Origin: Bacteroidales bacterium
GTDB lineage: Bacteria; Bacteroidota; Bacteroidia; Bacteroidales; Lentimicrobiaceae
Assembly: GCA_016705005.1 (NCBI GenBank)
Contig: JADIZB010000012.1
Location: 162,274-226,273, forward strand
DNA: 64,000 nucleotides
Direction: 5' to 3'
Position numbers and translations under genes: made by a program. The notes under the pieces were generated by a model. The model saw only the letters and a program-made list of their open reading frames with translations, was not told the DNA's origin and did not search any database. Shown piece after piece: positions 57,468 through 64,000 of this stretch; the first letter of the stretch is position 1, and the number at the start of each line of letters is the position of its first letter.

Positions 57468-58520
57468 CTATTTCTGATCTTCCTGCATCTGCTCATCAAG
57501 CTTTCCCCGTTCATAAATTCTCATTTCAAGCAGACTGATGTAGCTCCTGGCACTTTTAAGTCCATGCTGATCCCATGCTCTCCGGGCCCATTCAAGAGCC
57601 AGTTCAAGATTATCATCAACCTCACTGGCCAGGGCCATATTGTAGCAGGCTTTTCCGGCGACTTTGGGATCTGTATCCAGGGTATATTTCTTCCAGATGG
57701 GAATGGCCTCGTTCCATTTGTCCTGCTTCACAAATTTGCCTGCAACCTTGAAATTATCGTTGGCTTTTCTGTAGTATGTTCTGGTAACATCCATCCAGGT
57801 CGGCGAAATCCGGATGGCATACTGCCTCCCGGAGAAATAGCCTGATTCGTTGATGGCCCTTCTTTTTGACGGGAGTTTTCGCATGACATCGTCAGGTGTA
57901 TCCCCTTTTTCATCCCAGCGCATTTCATCGGTAAAGGAATTCCGGTCAATCACCTGTTTCCCGGCAGGCCGGTATATCGTCCAGCCAGACCTGACATCCA
58001 TTCTCAGATCAGCAGCATATTCCTTAACGGTAACCTTCTTTTTGTCGATGGTCTTTTCCACATCATAGGAGCTTTTCCTGACCTCGATATCAGAATCGAA
58101 GGTTTCAAGTGCGATGAGGGCATCGACCCTGAACCGGTCGCACAGGTCCTCAACCTGTTTCCAATCCAGAAATTCAGGCCATTCCCGGGTTCCGGTACCA
58201 CGGAGGTCCACGCCTTCAATCACCACGGCAGTAAAGCGTGGGGCCTGATTCAATCCGGCAGCAAGTCCTTTAAGACATTCGCCTGAACCTTCACGGTCTG
58301 CAGCAACGGATTCTCCGGTTACCAGTCCTTCGAGAAAATTACTAAATCCTTCTCCTTTACCTGGTAATGAGCGGTTGACAATGCCAAGCTGCTTAATATC
58401 CGATGGCAGCGTAATGGTTCCGGGTTTCAGGATCTTCATCTGGTGAGAGGCTGTACCACATGAGGAGACGATCAGGGAGAGAACAACTAACCCAATACTG
58501 AGATAATGTAATGATTTCAT
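57468..58520 (-). CDS. DUF6340 lipoprotein
   Basis: A 350-residue protein with a lipobox (LIVSSCG, Cys21). The middle includes QLGIVNRSLPGKGEG, FRVDALIALETFDSD and DVRSGWTIYRP, typical of DUF6340. A C-terminal TPR-like helical part (NEAIPIWKKYTLDTDPKVAGKA) follows. The function of the family is unknown; it is Bacteroidota-specific and predicted to be attached to a membrane. Confidence 0.8.
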   Translation of the reverse strand: MKSLHYLSIGLVVLSLIVSSCGTASHQMKILKPGTITLPSDIKQLGIVNRSLPGKGEGFSNFLEGLVTGESVAADREGSGECLKGLAAGLNQAPRFTAVVIEGVDLRGTGTREWPEFLDWKQVEDLCDRFRVDALIALETFDSDIEVRKSSYDVEKTIDKKKVTVKEYAADLRMDVRSGWTIYRPAGKQVIDRNSFTDEMRWDEKGDTPDDVMRKLPSKRRAINESGYFSGRQYAIRISPTWMDVTRTYYRKANDNFKVAGKFVKQDKWNEAIPIWKKYTLDTDPKVAGKACYNMALASEVDDNLELALEWARRAWDQHGLKSARSYISLLEMRIYERGKLDEQMQEDQK

Positions 58521-58654
58521 AAGAATAATAATTTATAGGGTGATTGAATGGAATAACGTATATAACAATGCTTATACCATACTGTAAATATAAAGGAAAT
58601 TTTAGAAAAAGTCAGGGCCGGTTCTTATTTTCTCACCGAATTGTGACCCGAATC

Positions 58655-58725
58655 GCCCCCCGCCGGTGGCAGCTTGCCCCGCTTTAGGCAGGGGGGCCAA
58701 ACCAGAAAGAAAGACAAAACTTCTA
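58655..58725. repeat. GC-rich repeat, copy 1, with tRNA-Pro-like flank
   Basis: Contains CCGCCGGTGGCAGCTTGCC, then CCGCTTTAGGCAGGGG and GGCCAAACCAGAAAGAAAGA. The same module occurs at 59518-59581. Together they bracket the transposase gene as direct repeats. Confidence 0.7.
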
Positions 58726-58740
58726 CAAAAAAGAACTTCG

Positions 58741-58786
58741 CTGCCGCACGAGTCCATCCTTGCCGCACGAGTCCTCTCGTGTGGCA
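58741..58786. repeat. REP palindrome, left of the transposase
   Basis: TGCCGCACGAG (58761-58771) pairs with CTCGTGTGGCA (58776-58786) around TCCT. A second half-copy lies at 58742-58752. It matches the right palindrome at 59384-59415. Confidence 0.75.
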
Positions 58787-58797
58787 AACTTATTCAG

Positions 58798-59358
58798 TCA
58801 AAACTGACTGGTTATCACCACTCCTTCTATCAAGCCAATTCCTCCTGCATAATCCCTTGCACTGCTGTAAAGATATTCCTGTGGATAAAATACGATGCCT
58901 TCTTTTACCGGGTTATTGTGCACATAGTTAATCTTTTGAATGATCACCTTGTTGCTCCAAAGTTCAATTGGTTGATTGTTATGTTGCCAGAACTGAAATT
59001 CCTTAACATTTGAAGATTTCGCACCAGCTTCCCTGAATTTTTGAAGCAGCCATTCCTTTCTGCACTCTTCAGGATTTTCCATAATGGCATTTACAACAGC
59101 CTTACTGGTAAATCTTTTATAATCACCCAGGAGCTGTTCTGGCTTTTGACCATTTATACTTCTGAAGACCAAATGCATATGAGTGTTCATCAGGCACCAT
59201 GCAAAAATTTCCATACCTTTCATTTGCTGGCAGAACCTAAGGCACTCTACAAGTATGTTCTTGTATTCTTCCCTGATAAATACATCTATCCATTCAACAA
59301 CGGCAAAGCTTACAAAGTAAATTCCTTCGGGGTTTTTGAATTTGTAGTTTCTGCTCAT
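58798..59358 (-). CDS. REP-associated tyrosine transposase (RAYT, Y1 family)
   Basis: A 186-residue single-strand DNA transposase related to IS200/IS605. The HUH motif is in WCLMNTHMHLVF, and the catalytic Tyr is most likely in INYVHNNPVKEG. It starts MSRNYKFKNPEGIYF; upstream codons in the same frame run into the REP palindrome. REP-type hairpins with the same core lie on both sides, as expected for a RAYT and the elements it moves. The gene appears intact. Confidence 0.88.
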   Translation of the reverse strand: MSRNYKFKNPEGIYFVSFAVVEWIDVFIREEYKNILVECLRFCQQMKGMEIFAWCLMNTHMHLVFRSINGQKPEQLLGDYKRFTSKAVVNAIMENPEECRKEWLLQKFREAGAKSSNVKEFQFWQHNNQPIELWSNKVIIQKINYVHNNPVKEGIVFYPQEYLYSSARDYAGGIGLIEGVVITSQF

Positions 59359-59383
59359 TGGGAAAACAATCCTAAGGAGGTTT

Positions 59384-59415
59384 CGCTGCCACACGAGAGG
59401 TCTCGTGCGGCAGCG
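59384..59415. repeat. REP palindrome, right of the transposase
   Basis: CGCTGCCACACGAGA and TCTCGTGCGGCAGCG pair over 15 positions around GG. Confidence 0.78.
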
Positions 59416-59462
59416 TTGATTGTCGAATTGTGTCTTTAATGATATAAAAATAAGGAATTTTT

Positions 59463-59581
59463 AAAAGAGAACCAATGTGGCTCTCTCTCTCTGTCGGGGT
59501 GGCCGGACTCGAACCGACCCCCGCCGGTGGCAGCTTGCCCCGCTTTAGGCGGGGGGGCCAAACCAGAAAGAAAGACAACAA
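59463..59581. repeat. tRNA-Pro-derived repeat copy 1 plus GC-rich repeat copy 2
   Basis: 59463-59518 repeats the terminator and 3' third of the tRNA-Pro gene (GAACCAATGTGGCTCTC, then GGGGTGGCCGGACTCGAACC on the plus strand). It runs into the GC-rich module shared with 58661-58721 instead of the anticodon arm. Confidence 0.7.
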
Positions 59582-59593
59582 TTCCTGCAAAAA

Positions 59594-59675
59594 AAAGAGA
59601 ACCAATGTGGCTCTCTCTCTGTCGGGGTGGCCGGACTCGAACCGACCCCCGCCGGTGGCGGGGCCAAACCAAGCA
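59594..59675. repeat. tRNA-Pro-derived repeat copy 2
   Basis: Same terminator and T-arm/acceptor part. Then a GC-rich palindrome (CCGCCGGTGGCGG) replaces the variable loop, followed by CCAAACCAAGCATACT, which is the tRNA-Pro anticodon-arm sequence. It is a disrupted tRNA-Pro copy. Confidence 0.65.
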
Positions 59676-59680
59676 TACTT

Positions 59681-59904
59681 TTATTTTTCAGGAAGGTTGA
59701 GTAGTTTCTTAAAAGCATTCCCGCCTTTATAACTTTTGATCTGCTTTTCCCGGGGGGGGGCGGTTGTGTTGGAGGAACCCTTGTTCTCGTTGATTTAACC
59801 CAACCTTCATTGTGCTCCTTCAACCTGACATTTATATCAGAAGACTCTCCAATATAATACCTGCCGTCTTTAAGGCTCCTGATGATATATACAAAATGAC
59901 TCAT
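59681..59904 (-). pseudogene. GIY-YIG nuclease fragment, frameshifted
   Basis: The start MSHFVYIIRSLKDGRYYIGE is a GIY-YIG domain of the short UvrC-like endonuclease type, with INVRLKEHNEGWVKSTR next. Then comes a C-rich tract (G-rich on the plus strand, 59751-59760), where about 20 expected residues are missing. The usual ending REKQIKSYKGGNAFKKLL continues in another frame to a stop at 59681. Decay or misassembly at the homopolymer are both possible. Confidence 0.7.
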
Positions 59905-59942
59905 CTGTGGTGATTATGAATAAAGAGCCTTCAACAAAAAAA

Positions 59943-59969
59943 AAGAGAACCAATGTGGCTCTCTCTCTG
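59943..59969 (-). terminator. Terminator of tRNA-Pro
   Basis: On the minus strand GAGAGCCA and TGGTTCTC form a stem around CAT, followed by TTTT. Confidence 0.65.
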
Positions 59970-60042
59970 TCGGGGTGGCCGGACTCGAACCGACGACCTC
60001 TTGGTCCCAAACCAAGCATACTACCAACTGTACTACACCCCG
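59970..60042 (-). tRNA. tRNA-Pro(TGG)
   Basis: Full cloverleaf on the minus strand. Acceptor CGGGGTG pairs with CACCCCG, anticodon loop TTTGGGA contains TGG, and the T-loop is TTCGAGT. The 3' CCA is not encoded. Confidence 0.95.
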
Positions 60043-60079
60043 AATCTTTTACTAAAAAGCAGATCAGAGATCCGCTCTG

Positions 60080-60166
60080 CGGTGAAGGGGGGATTCGAAC
60101 CCCCGGTACCGTTTCCAGTACGACAGTTTAGCAAACTGTTGGTTTAAGCCACTCACCCACCTCACC
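60080..60166 (-). tRNA. tRNA-Ser(GCT)
   Basis: 87 bases on the minus strand with the long variable arm of class II tRNAs. Acceptor GGTGAGG pairs with CTTCACC, and the anticodon loop TTGCTAA contains GCT. CCA is not encoded. Confidence 0.95.
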
Positions 60167-60341
60167 AAATGGGAGTGCAAATTTACGAATCCATTCCGGA
60201 TTACCAAACTTTTCTTTAAATTCTGTTGTAATCTTAAATTTTTCAGTGAAAAAGGGGCTGCTGATACCAATGCAATGATTTAACAGGCAATAATTTTTTG
60301 TGGCGAAAGCCTTGGCCGGTGCCGCAATCTTTTACATCAGG

Positions 60342-60378
60342 ACAAAAAAAAAAGGCAGCCCCCTAAGCCGCCTTTTGA
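60342..60378 (-). terminator. Terminator of the response-regulator gene
   Basis: On the minus strand AAAGGCGGC and GCTGCCTTT form a stem with one mismatch, followed by a long T-run. Confidence 0.82.
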
Positions 60379-60398
60379 AGTTCTCCGAGTATGACAAG

Positions 60399-60854
60399 TT
60401 ACGAAATTCTGGTGAGCGTTTTTGGAACTCCCGGGCCTAGAACAACTCCCAGTTTTTCGAGTAGTACGTGTTTATCAATGGGTTTGGAAATATAATCAGA
60501 ACAACCTGAAGCATAGCACAGCTGAACTTCGTTGTCGTGTACATAGGCAGTTTGAGCAATTACCGGCAGATTCGGCCGGATACTGTGAATACCGATGGTG
60601 GCATCAAAACCATTTACACCTGGCATATTGATGTCCATAAGTACAACATCCACTTCGCGGTGTTCACGCACCAGGTTGATCGCCTCCTGCCCTGAAGATG
60701 CCCAGAGAACAGTAGCTTCCGTATTTCTTAAAATGGTTTTGAGGTATAGAAAACTACAATCGGTATCTTCGGCAATCAGTATGGTTTTCCCTTTCCAGCT
60801 GTAGACTTTGGGAGGTGTCTGGCTTGTAAAGTCAGTAAACATCAGGTCATTCAT
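60399..60854 (-). CDS. Stand-alone response regulator receiver protein (CheY-like)
   Basis: A 151-residue protein with a single REC domain starting near residue 23 (KTILIAEDTD, the acidic pair). The phospho-acceptor Asp is in DVVLMDINMPGVNG, the switch Thr in IAQTAY and the conserved Lys in ISKPI. No output domain is present. The sequence is closest to receiver domains of hybrid sensor kinases. No kinase is adjacent, so its partner is unknown. Confidence 0.9.
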   Translation of the reverse strand: MNDLMFTDFTSQTPPKVYSWKGKTILIAEDTDCSFLYLKTILRNTEATVLWASSGQEAINLVREHREVDVVLMDINMPGVNGFDATIGIHSIRPNLPVIAQTAYVHDNEVQLCYASGCSDYISKPIDKHVLLEKLGVVLGPGVPKTLTRIS

Positions 60855-61012
60855 GAGTAAACTGGTTAAGTTTCATTGGAGAAATGTGAGGAATTATCAC
60901 CTGTTTATCCGAGTAAGCCCAAAAAGTAATCTCCAAAATGAAAAGAAAATTTACATTTTTGCTTTTTGAAAATGTTGAGTACAGGAGAGGTCAGGAATAT
61001 GAATCTTTTTCA

Positions 61013-61020
61013 TACATTTG
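61013..61020 (+). promoter_or_regulatory. -7 box of the tRNA-Arg gene
   Basis: TACATTTG fits TAnnTTTG, about 78 bases before the tRNA. Confidence 0.5.
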
Positions 61021-61097
61021 CAGCCGCAAAACGGTTATCCTTATTTCAGACCGTTTTGTGCGTTTTGGTTGCCCCAGGGTTTTATCCAAAACACAAT

Positions 61098-61174
61098 GGT
61101 CCGGTAGCTCAGTTGGATAGAGCAGCAGCCTTCTAAGCTGCGGGTCAGGCGTTCGAGTCGCCTCCGGATCACCA
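61098..61174 (+). tRNA. tRNA-Arg(TCT)
   Basis: Full cloverleaf. Acceptor GGTCCGG pairs with CCGGATC, and the anticodon loop CTTCTAA contains TCT. CCA is encoded. The following 286 bases hold no other gene. Confidence 0.96.
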
Positions 61175-61432
61175 CTTTTCTTCCCATTGCCCTGCCTCTT
61201 TCAGGGTAATCATTGGAAATCTCCAGAAAATCCCTGTTTTTTCATGTCGAATCAAGGATTGAAAGTGTTCGCAATCGAATCTGATCCTGAGATTTTCACA
61301 TAGTGCCTTTTAAAACAAGGCAATTTCTTCCAGACTTGCTGATTTATCGACATTCTCAGGTCATTTCCTACCAGATATTATTTGGAATTAACAAATTCCA
61401 CAAAAAATAAAAAGAATGGCAGGCAAAGTCTT

Positions 61433-61440
61433 TATATTTG
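61433..61440 (+). promoter_or_regulatory. -7 box of the C10 peptidase gene
   Basis: TATATTTG fits TAnnTTTG, 20 bases before the ATG at 61461. Confidence 0.55.
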
Positions 61441-61460
61441 TCTGAGAAATATACATAGAA

Positions 61461-62906
61461 ATGAAAAATGTGTTCTGTATTTTCGTTTTAGCGGCTACCG
61501 TTCTGATGCCTCAGCATCAGGGAGTTGTAGCGCAACAGGTCAGCAGGCAGGAGTCATTGATGGCAGCCTCCAATTATATTTCTCACAGACAGCCGGAATT
61601 GTCCCCAACAGAAGCATTACCCCTGATTTCAGGAAATGACACCCTCGCCTGGCTGATTCATTGTCTTCCACAGGGCTTTATAGTAACATCATCTGACCGG
61701 TCGCAAAAACCGATAGTTGCATGGTCAGCTGAAGGCAATTTCGGCGAAGGGGAAGTCTGGATCAGTTTCCTTCCTGTCTTTATGAAAGATCTGAAACTCC
61801 GTTACCAGTATTCAGGAAGTGACCAGGAGGAACTGACCGCAAATCTCCAGGTTTGGAATAACTGGCTGAATCCTTCTTCAGAAACATTGTTGTTTGAGCA
61901 ATGGCCACCCGAGGGATGGTCATCAACCGGAGGTTGGCTGTTCACCAACTGGACGCAGACTGCGCCTTACAATGCTTACTGCCCGATCGACGGTCAGACC
62001 CAGACCCGGAGTGTTGCCGGCTGCCCGGCAACGGCCATGGCACAGATTGTTAATTTCCACCATAAACTGAACGATACCCGCTTTGATGATGCGGATGATT
62101 ATTACCACAATTTCGGTTCAGGGAATATGTATTGGATCGACAACGACTGGCAGGCCCACGGATTTCCCTCATGGAATGATCTGAATGTATTGCTTGATAC
62201 TGTAGATGCCCATTATGAAAACGGTATTCTGCTGAGCAATTTCGACAAGGCTGCATTGACCTATGCCTGCGGTGCCGCTGCAAAACAGGTTTACAGTTCT
62301 TCCGTTTCAGGAACCTATGGAATCAATCAGGCATACGATGCCTTTATCCGGTTCGGATACAACGATGCGCAACTTATCTATCCCTCAAATCCCGGATTGT
62401 CAGGAATGTTGTCGGGAAATATCAAACTTGCCCTGCCTGCCCATCTGGGGCTTGTCAACCCTGAGGAAACCGTTGGCCACAATGTAGTCGTAGATGGATA
62501 CAATACCGATGAACTCTATCATTTCAACTTTGGCTGGGGCGGATCCGCCAATGGCTGGTACACCATGCCTCCAAAAGACATTCCCTATGACCTGACTGTA
62601 ATTGAGGGGGTTGTGCTTGATATTAACCTGAGCAATCCGCCTGTTGCCATTGACAAAACTCCTGCTTCAGAACTGAAACCTGAGTGGAGTTATAACAAAA
62701 ATGAAAACAGGCTGATCGTTCAGCTACCGGATCAGACTGACGGCGGGGAACTTGCGGTTTTCGATGCTACCGGACGAATGATAAGTTATCAGACTTTTTC
62801 CGGCCTCTGCGGTTCGATAAGGATTCTACATACTGAGTCCGGAATTTTTCTCGGCAGACTACGGCTCGCCGATGGCCGGACATCCACTTATAAGTTCATC
62901 AGATAA
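61461..62906 (+). CDS. Secreted cysteine peptidase, family C10 (streptopain-like), with T9SS-type C-terminus
   Basis: A 481-residue protein with signal peptide MKNVFCIFVLAATVLMPQ. An N-terminal Spi-like inhibitory propeptide (about 25-130) is followed by the C10 catalytic domain. The nucleophile Cys is in RSVAGCPATAMAQI, the catalytic His in VGHNVVVDGY, followed by FNFGWGGSANGWYTM. The last ~80 residues (LIVQLPDQTDGGELAVFDATGRM to TYKFIR) resemble a T9SS sorting domain. It is probably an exported zymogen that degrades proteins outside the cell. Confidence 0.9.
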   Translation: MKNVFCIFVLAATVLMPQHQGVVAQQVSRQESLMAASNYISHRQPELSPTEALPLISGNDTLAWLIHCLPQGFIVTSSDRSQKPIVAWSAEGNFGEGEVWISFLPVFMKDLKLRYQYSGSDQEELTANLQVWNNWLNPSSETLLFEQWPPEGWSSTGGWLFTNWTQTAPYNAYCPIDGQTQTRSVAGCPATAMAQIVNFHHKLNDTRFDDADDYYHNFGSGNMYWIDNDWQAHGFPSWNDLNVLLDTVDAHYENGILLSNFDKAALTYACGAAAKQVYSSSVSGTYGINQAYDAFIRFGYNDAQLIYPSNPGLSGMLSGNIKLALPAHLGLVNPEETVGHNVVVDGYNTDELYHFNFGWGGSANGWYTMPPKDIPYDLTVIEGVVLDINLSNPPVAIDKTPASELKPEWSYNKNENRLIVQLPDQTDGGELAVFDATGRMISYQTFSGLCGSIRILHTESGIFLGRLRLADGRTSTYKFIR

Positions 62907-63097
62907 CCCGCAATCTCCATACCGGCATTTTCATAATAGTCTTTGAATCATTTATTTACGGATTTTATCAACAAAACCGGTTGATAACCCGACACCGCGC
63001 CTGGTCAGATCCGTTCTGATATGGTTTATTTTTGCACCGCACATGTTCCTTTAATTCCGTTAAACAAGCCTTTAATTCCAGTTACAAGCTGTCTGCC

Positions 63098-63127
63098 TTG
63101 CCGACAGCCTGTGAAAATGTATGTTTG
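63098..63127 (+). promoter_or_regulatory. Promoter of carA
   Basis: TTG at 63098-63100 and TATGTTTG at 63120-63127 are 19 bases apart. A weaker -7-like TATTTTTG lies at 63027-63034. The -33 box falls in a small hairpin (GCTGTC/GACAGC, 63089-63108). Confidence 0.6.
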
Positions 63128-63179
63128 GTAATGAGATACACTGTTGAACATCGTGGCCATAACAATCAGATAAATGCCT

Positions 63180-64000
63180 ATGACCGGTAAAAAGAAAGCA
63201 AGGCTGATTCTCGAAAATGGTATTGAATTTACAGGAAATTCATTCGGTTTCGAGGGATCGGTCTCAGGTGAAGTGGTCTTTAATACAGCCATGACCGGAT
63301 ATCCCGAAAGCCTGACTGACCCCTCCTATTGCGGGCAGATACTGGTAGCAACCTATCCGTTAATCGGAAATTACGGGGTTCCCGACAATCATATGGTGAA
63401 CGGACTTCCCGAACATTTTGAATCTGACCGGATTCAGATCAGCGCACTGATTGTTTCAGATTATTCAGAACAATACAGTCACTGGAATGCAAGGCTCAGC
63501 CTGGGCGAATGGCTTGCACAACAGCGGGTTCCGGGCATATCGGGCATCGATACCAGGGCTTTGACGAAAATTCTTCGTGAAAAAGGTTCTATGCCTGGGA
63601 AGATTATTGCAGGCAATACAGACCCGGGCTTCAGCGACCCCAACACCACCAACCTCGTGGCTAAGGTAAGTACAGACAGGGTGATCACTTATGGAAATGG
63701 TGAAACAAAGATTCTGCTTGTTGACTGCGGTGTAAAATACAACATCATCAGACATTTTGTAAACAGGGGAAATACGGTTATACGTGTCCCCTGGGATTAC
63801 GATTACCAACAGGAAGAGTTCGACGGTCTTTTCATATCGAATGGGCCCGGTGATCCCAAAATGTGTGAAACCACGATTAACCATCTTACCAGTTCGTTGA
63901 AAAGTGATATCCCGGTTTTTGGCATCTGTCTGGGCAACCAGTTGCTTGCCCTGGCCTCAGGTGCCGATACTTTCAAACTGAAATACGGACATCGTAGTCA
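63180..64000 (+). CDS. carA: Carbamoyl-phosphate synthase small (glutaminase) subunit, 3'-truncated by the window end
   Basis: The frame is open from the ATG at 63180 to the last base, 273 complete codons. CarA hydrolyses glutamine to supply ammonia for carbamoyl phosphate, used for pyrimidines and arginine. The N-terminal domain has ARLILENGIEFTGNSFG, FNTAMTGYPESLTDPSYCGQ and TYPLIGNYGV. The class I glutaminase part begins near residue 180 (ILLVDCGVKYNIIR, FISNGPGDPKMC) and reaches the nucleophile Cys250 in FGICLGNQ. The catalytic His/Glu lie beyond the window. Confidence 0.95.
   Translation, partial: MTGKKKARLILENGIEFTGNSFGFEGSVSGEVVFNTAMTGYPESLTDPSYCGQILVATYPLIGNYGVPDNHMVNGLPEHFESDRIQISALIVSDYSEQYSHWNARLSLGEWLAQQRVPGISGIDTRALTKILREKGSMPGKIIAGNTDPGFSDPNTTNLVAKVSTDRVITYGNGETKILLVDCGVKYNIIRHFVNRGNTVIRVPWDYDYQQEEFDGLFISNGPGDPKMCETTINHLTSSLKSDIPVFGICLGNQLLALASGADTFKLKYGHRS

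Overview
The window reads as a chromosomal segment of an anaerobic, fermentative member of the Bacteroidota, most likely Bacteroidales-like. Support: the 16S rRNA matches Bacteroidales wording; the primary sigma factor is the short 287-residue Bacteroidota form; promoters have the TAnnTTTG -7 box with a TTG/TTTG -33 box; most genes lack a Shine-Dalgarno; two secreted proteins carry C-terminal type IX secretion (T9SS) sorting domains; and DUF5916, DUF6340 and DUF6265 proteins typical of the phylum are present. I cannot name a genus from sequence alone.

Layout: 1-4.1 kb holds the end of pnp, rpoD, a REP-like repeat field and rpe. 4.2-11 kb holds a secreted T9SS protein, pepD, two overlapping GH29 fucosidases and an outer-membrane barrel protein. 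11.2-17.1 kb is a complete rRNA operon (two promoters, 16S, tRNA-Ile, tRNA-Ala, an odd tRNA-like element, 23S, 5S) followed by a partial 5S duplicate interrupted by a hairpin. 17.1-17.9 kb is a repeat field. 17.9-23.1 kb holds housekeeping and envelope genes (dgkA, GlcNAc kinase-like, serine hydrolase, msrB, DUF6265, DUF456, truA).

23.2-35.6 kb is the most interesting part: two NAD-linked [FeFe]-hydrogenase modules around a regulatory set. Module 1 (hydC-hydB-hydA) has a minimal HydB without the extra Fe-S domains, so it may be an NADH-dependent non-bifurcating enzyme. Module 2 (hndB-hydB-hydA-hydC) has the full domain set of electron-bifurcating enzymes. Upstream of module 2, apparently in the same operon, lie a DRTGG protein, an RsbT/W-like ATPase, a HydS-like putative H2 sensor, a second DRTGG protein, a PHP phosphoesterase and a second GHKL ATPase. 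Both promoter regions carry paired Rex-like boxes of the form TTGTTAW-N4-TTCACAA, suggesting joint control by the NADH/NAD+ ratio.

35.7-57.4 kb holds sucC, a DUF5916 outer-membrane protein, lolD, a 23-repeat TPR-like secreted protein, a dicarboxylate symporter, a class V aminotransferase, a metallophosphoesterase, a fused LeuC-LeuD hydro-lyase, two acyltransferases and a half-degenerate ABC-F ATPase. 57.4-61.2 kb has a DUF6340 lipoprotein, a REP-associated transposase with flanking palindromes, tRNA-Pro-derived debris, genuine tRNA-Pro, tRNA-Ser and tRNA-Arg genes and a CheY-like protein. 61.4-64 kb has a C10 peptidase and the start of carA.

Several core genes (pnp, rpe, the 4.2 kb secreted gene, the TPR gene) are interrupted by one-base indels, mostly in homopolymers; this looks like sequencing or assembly error rather than biology. 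Intergenic spacers repeatedly contain unrelated words tandemly arranged with a 7-bp period.
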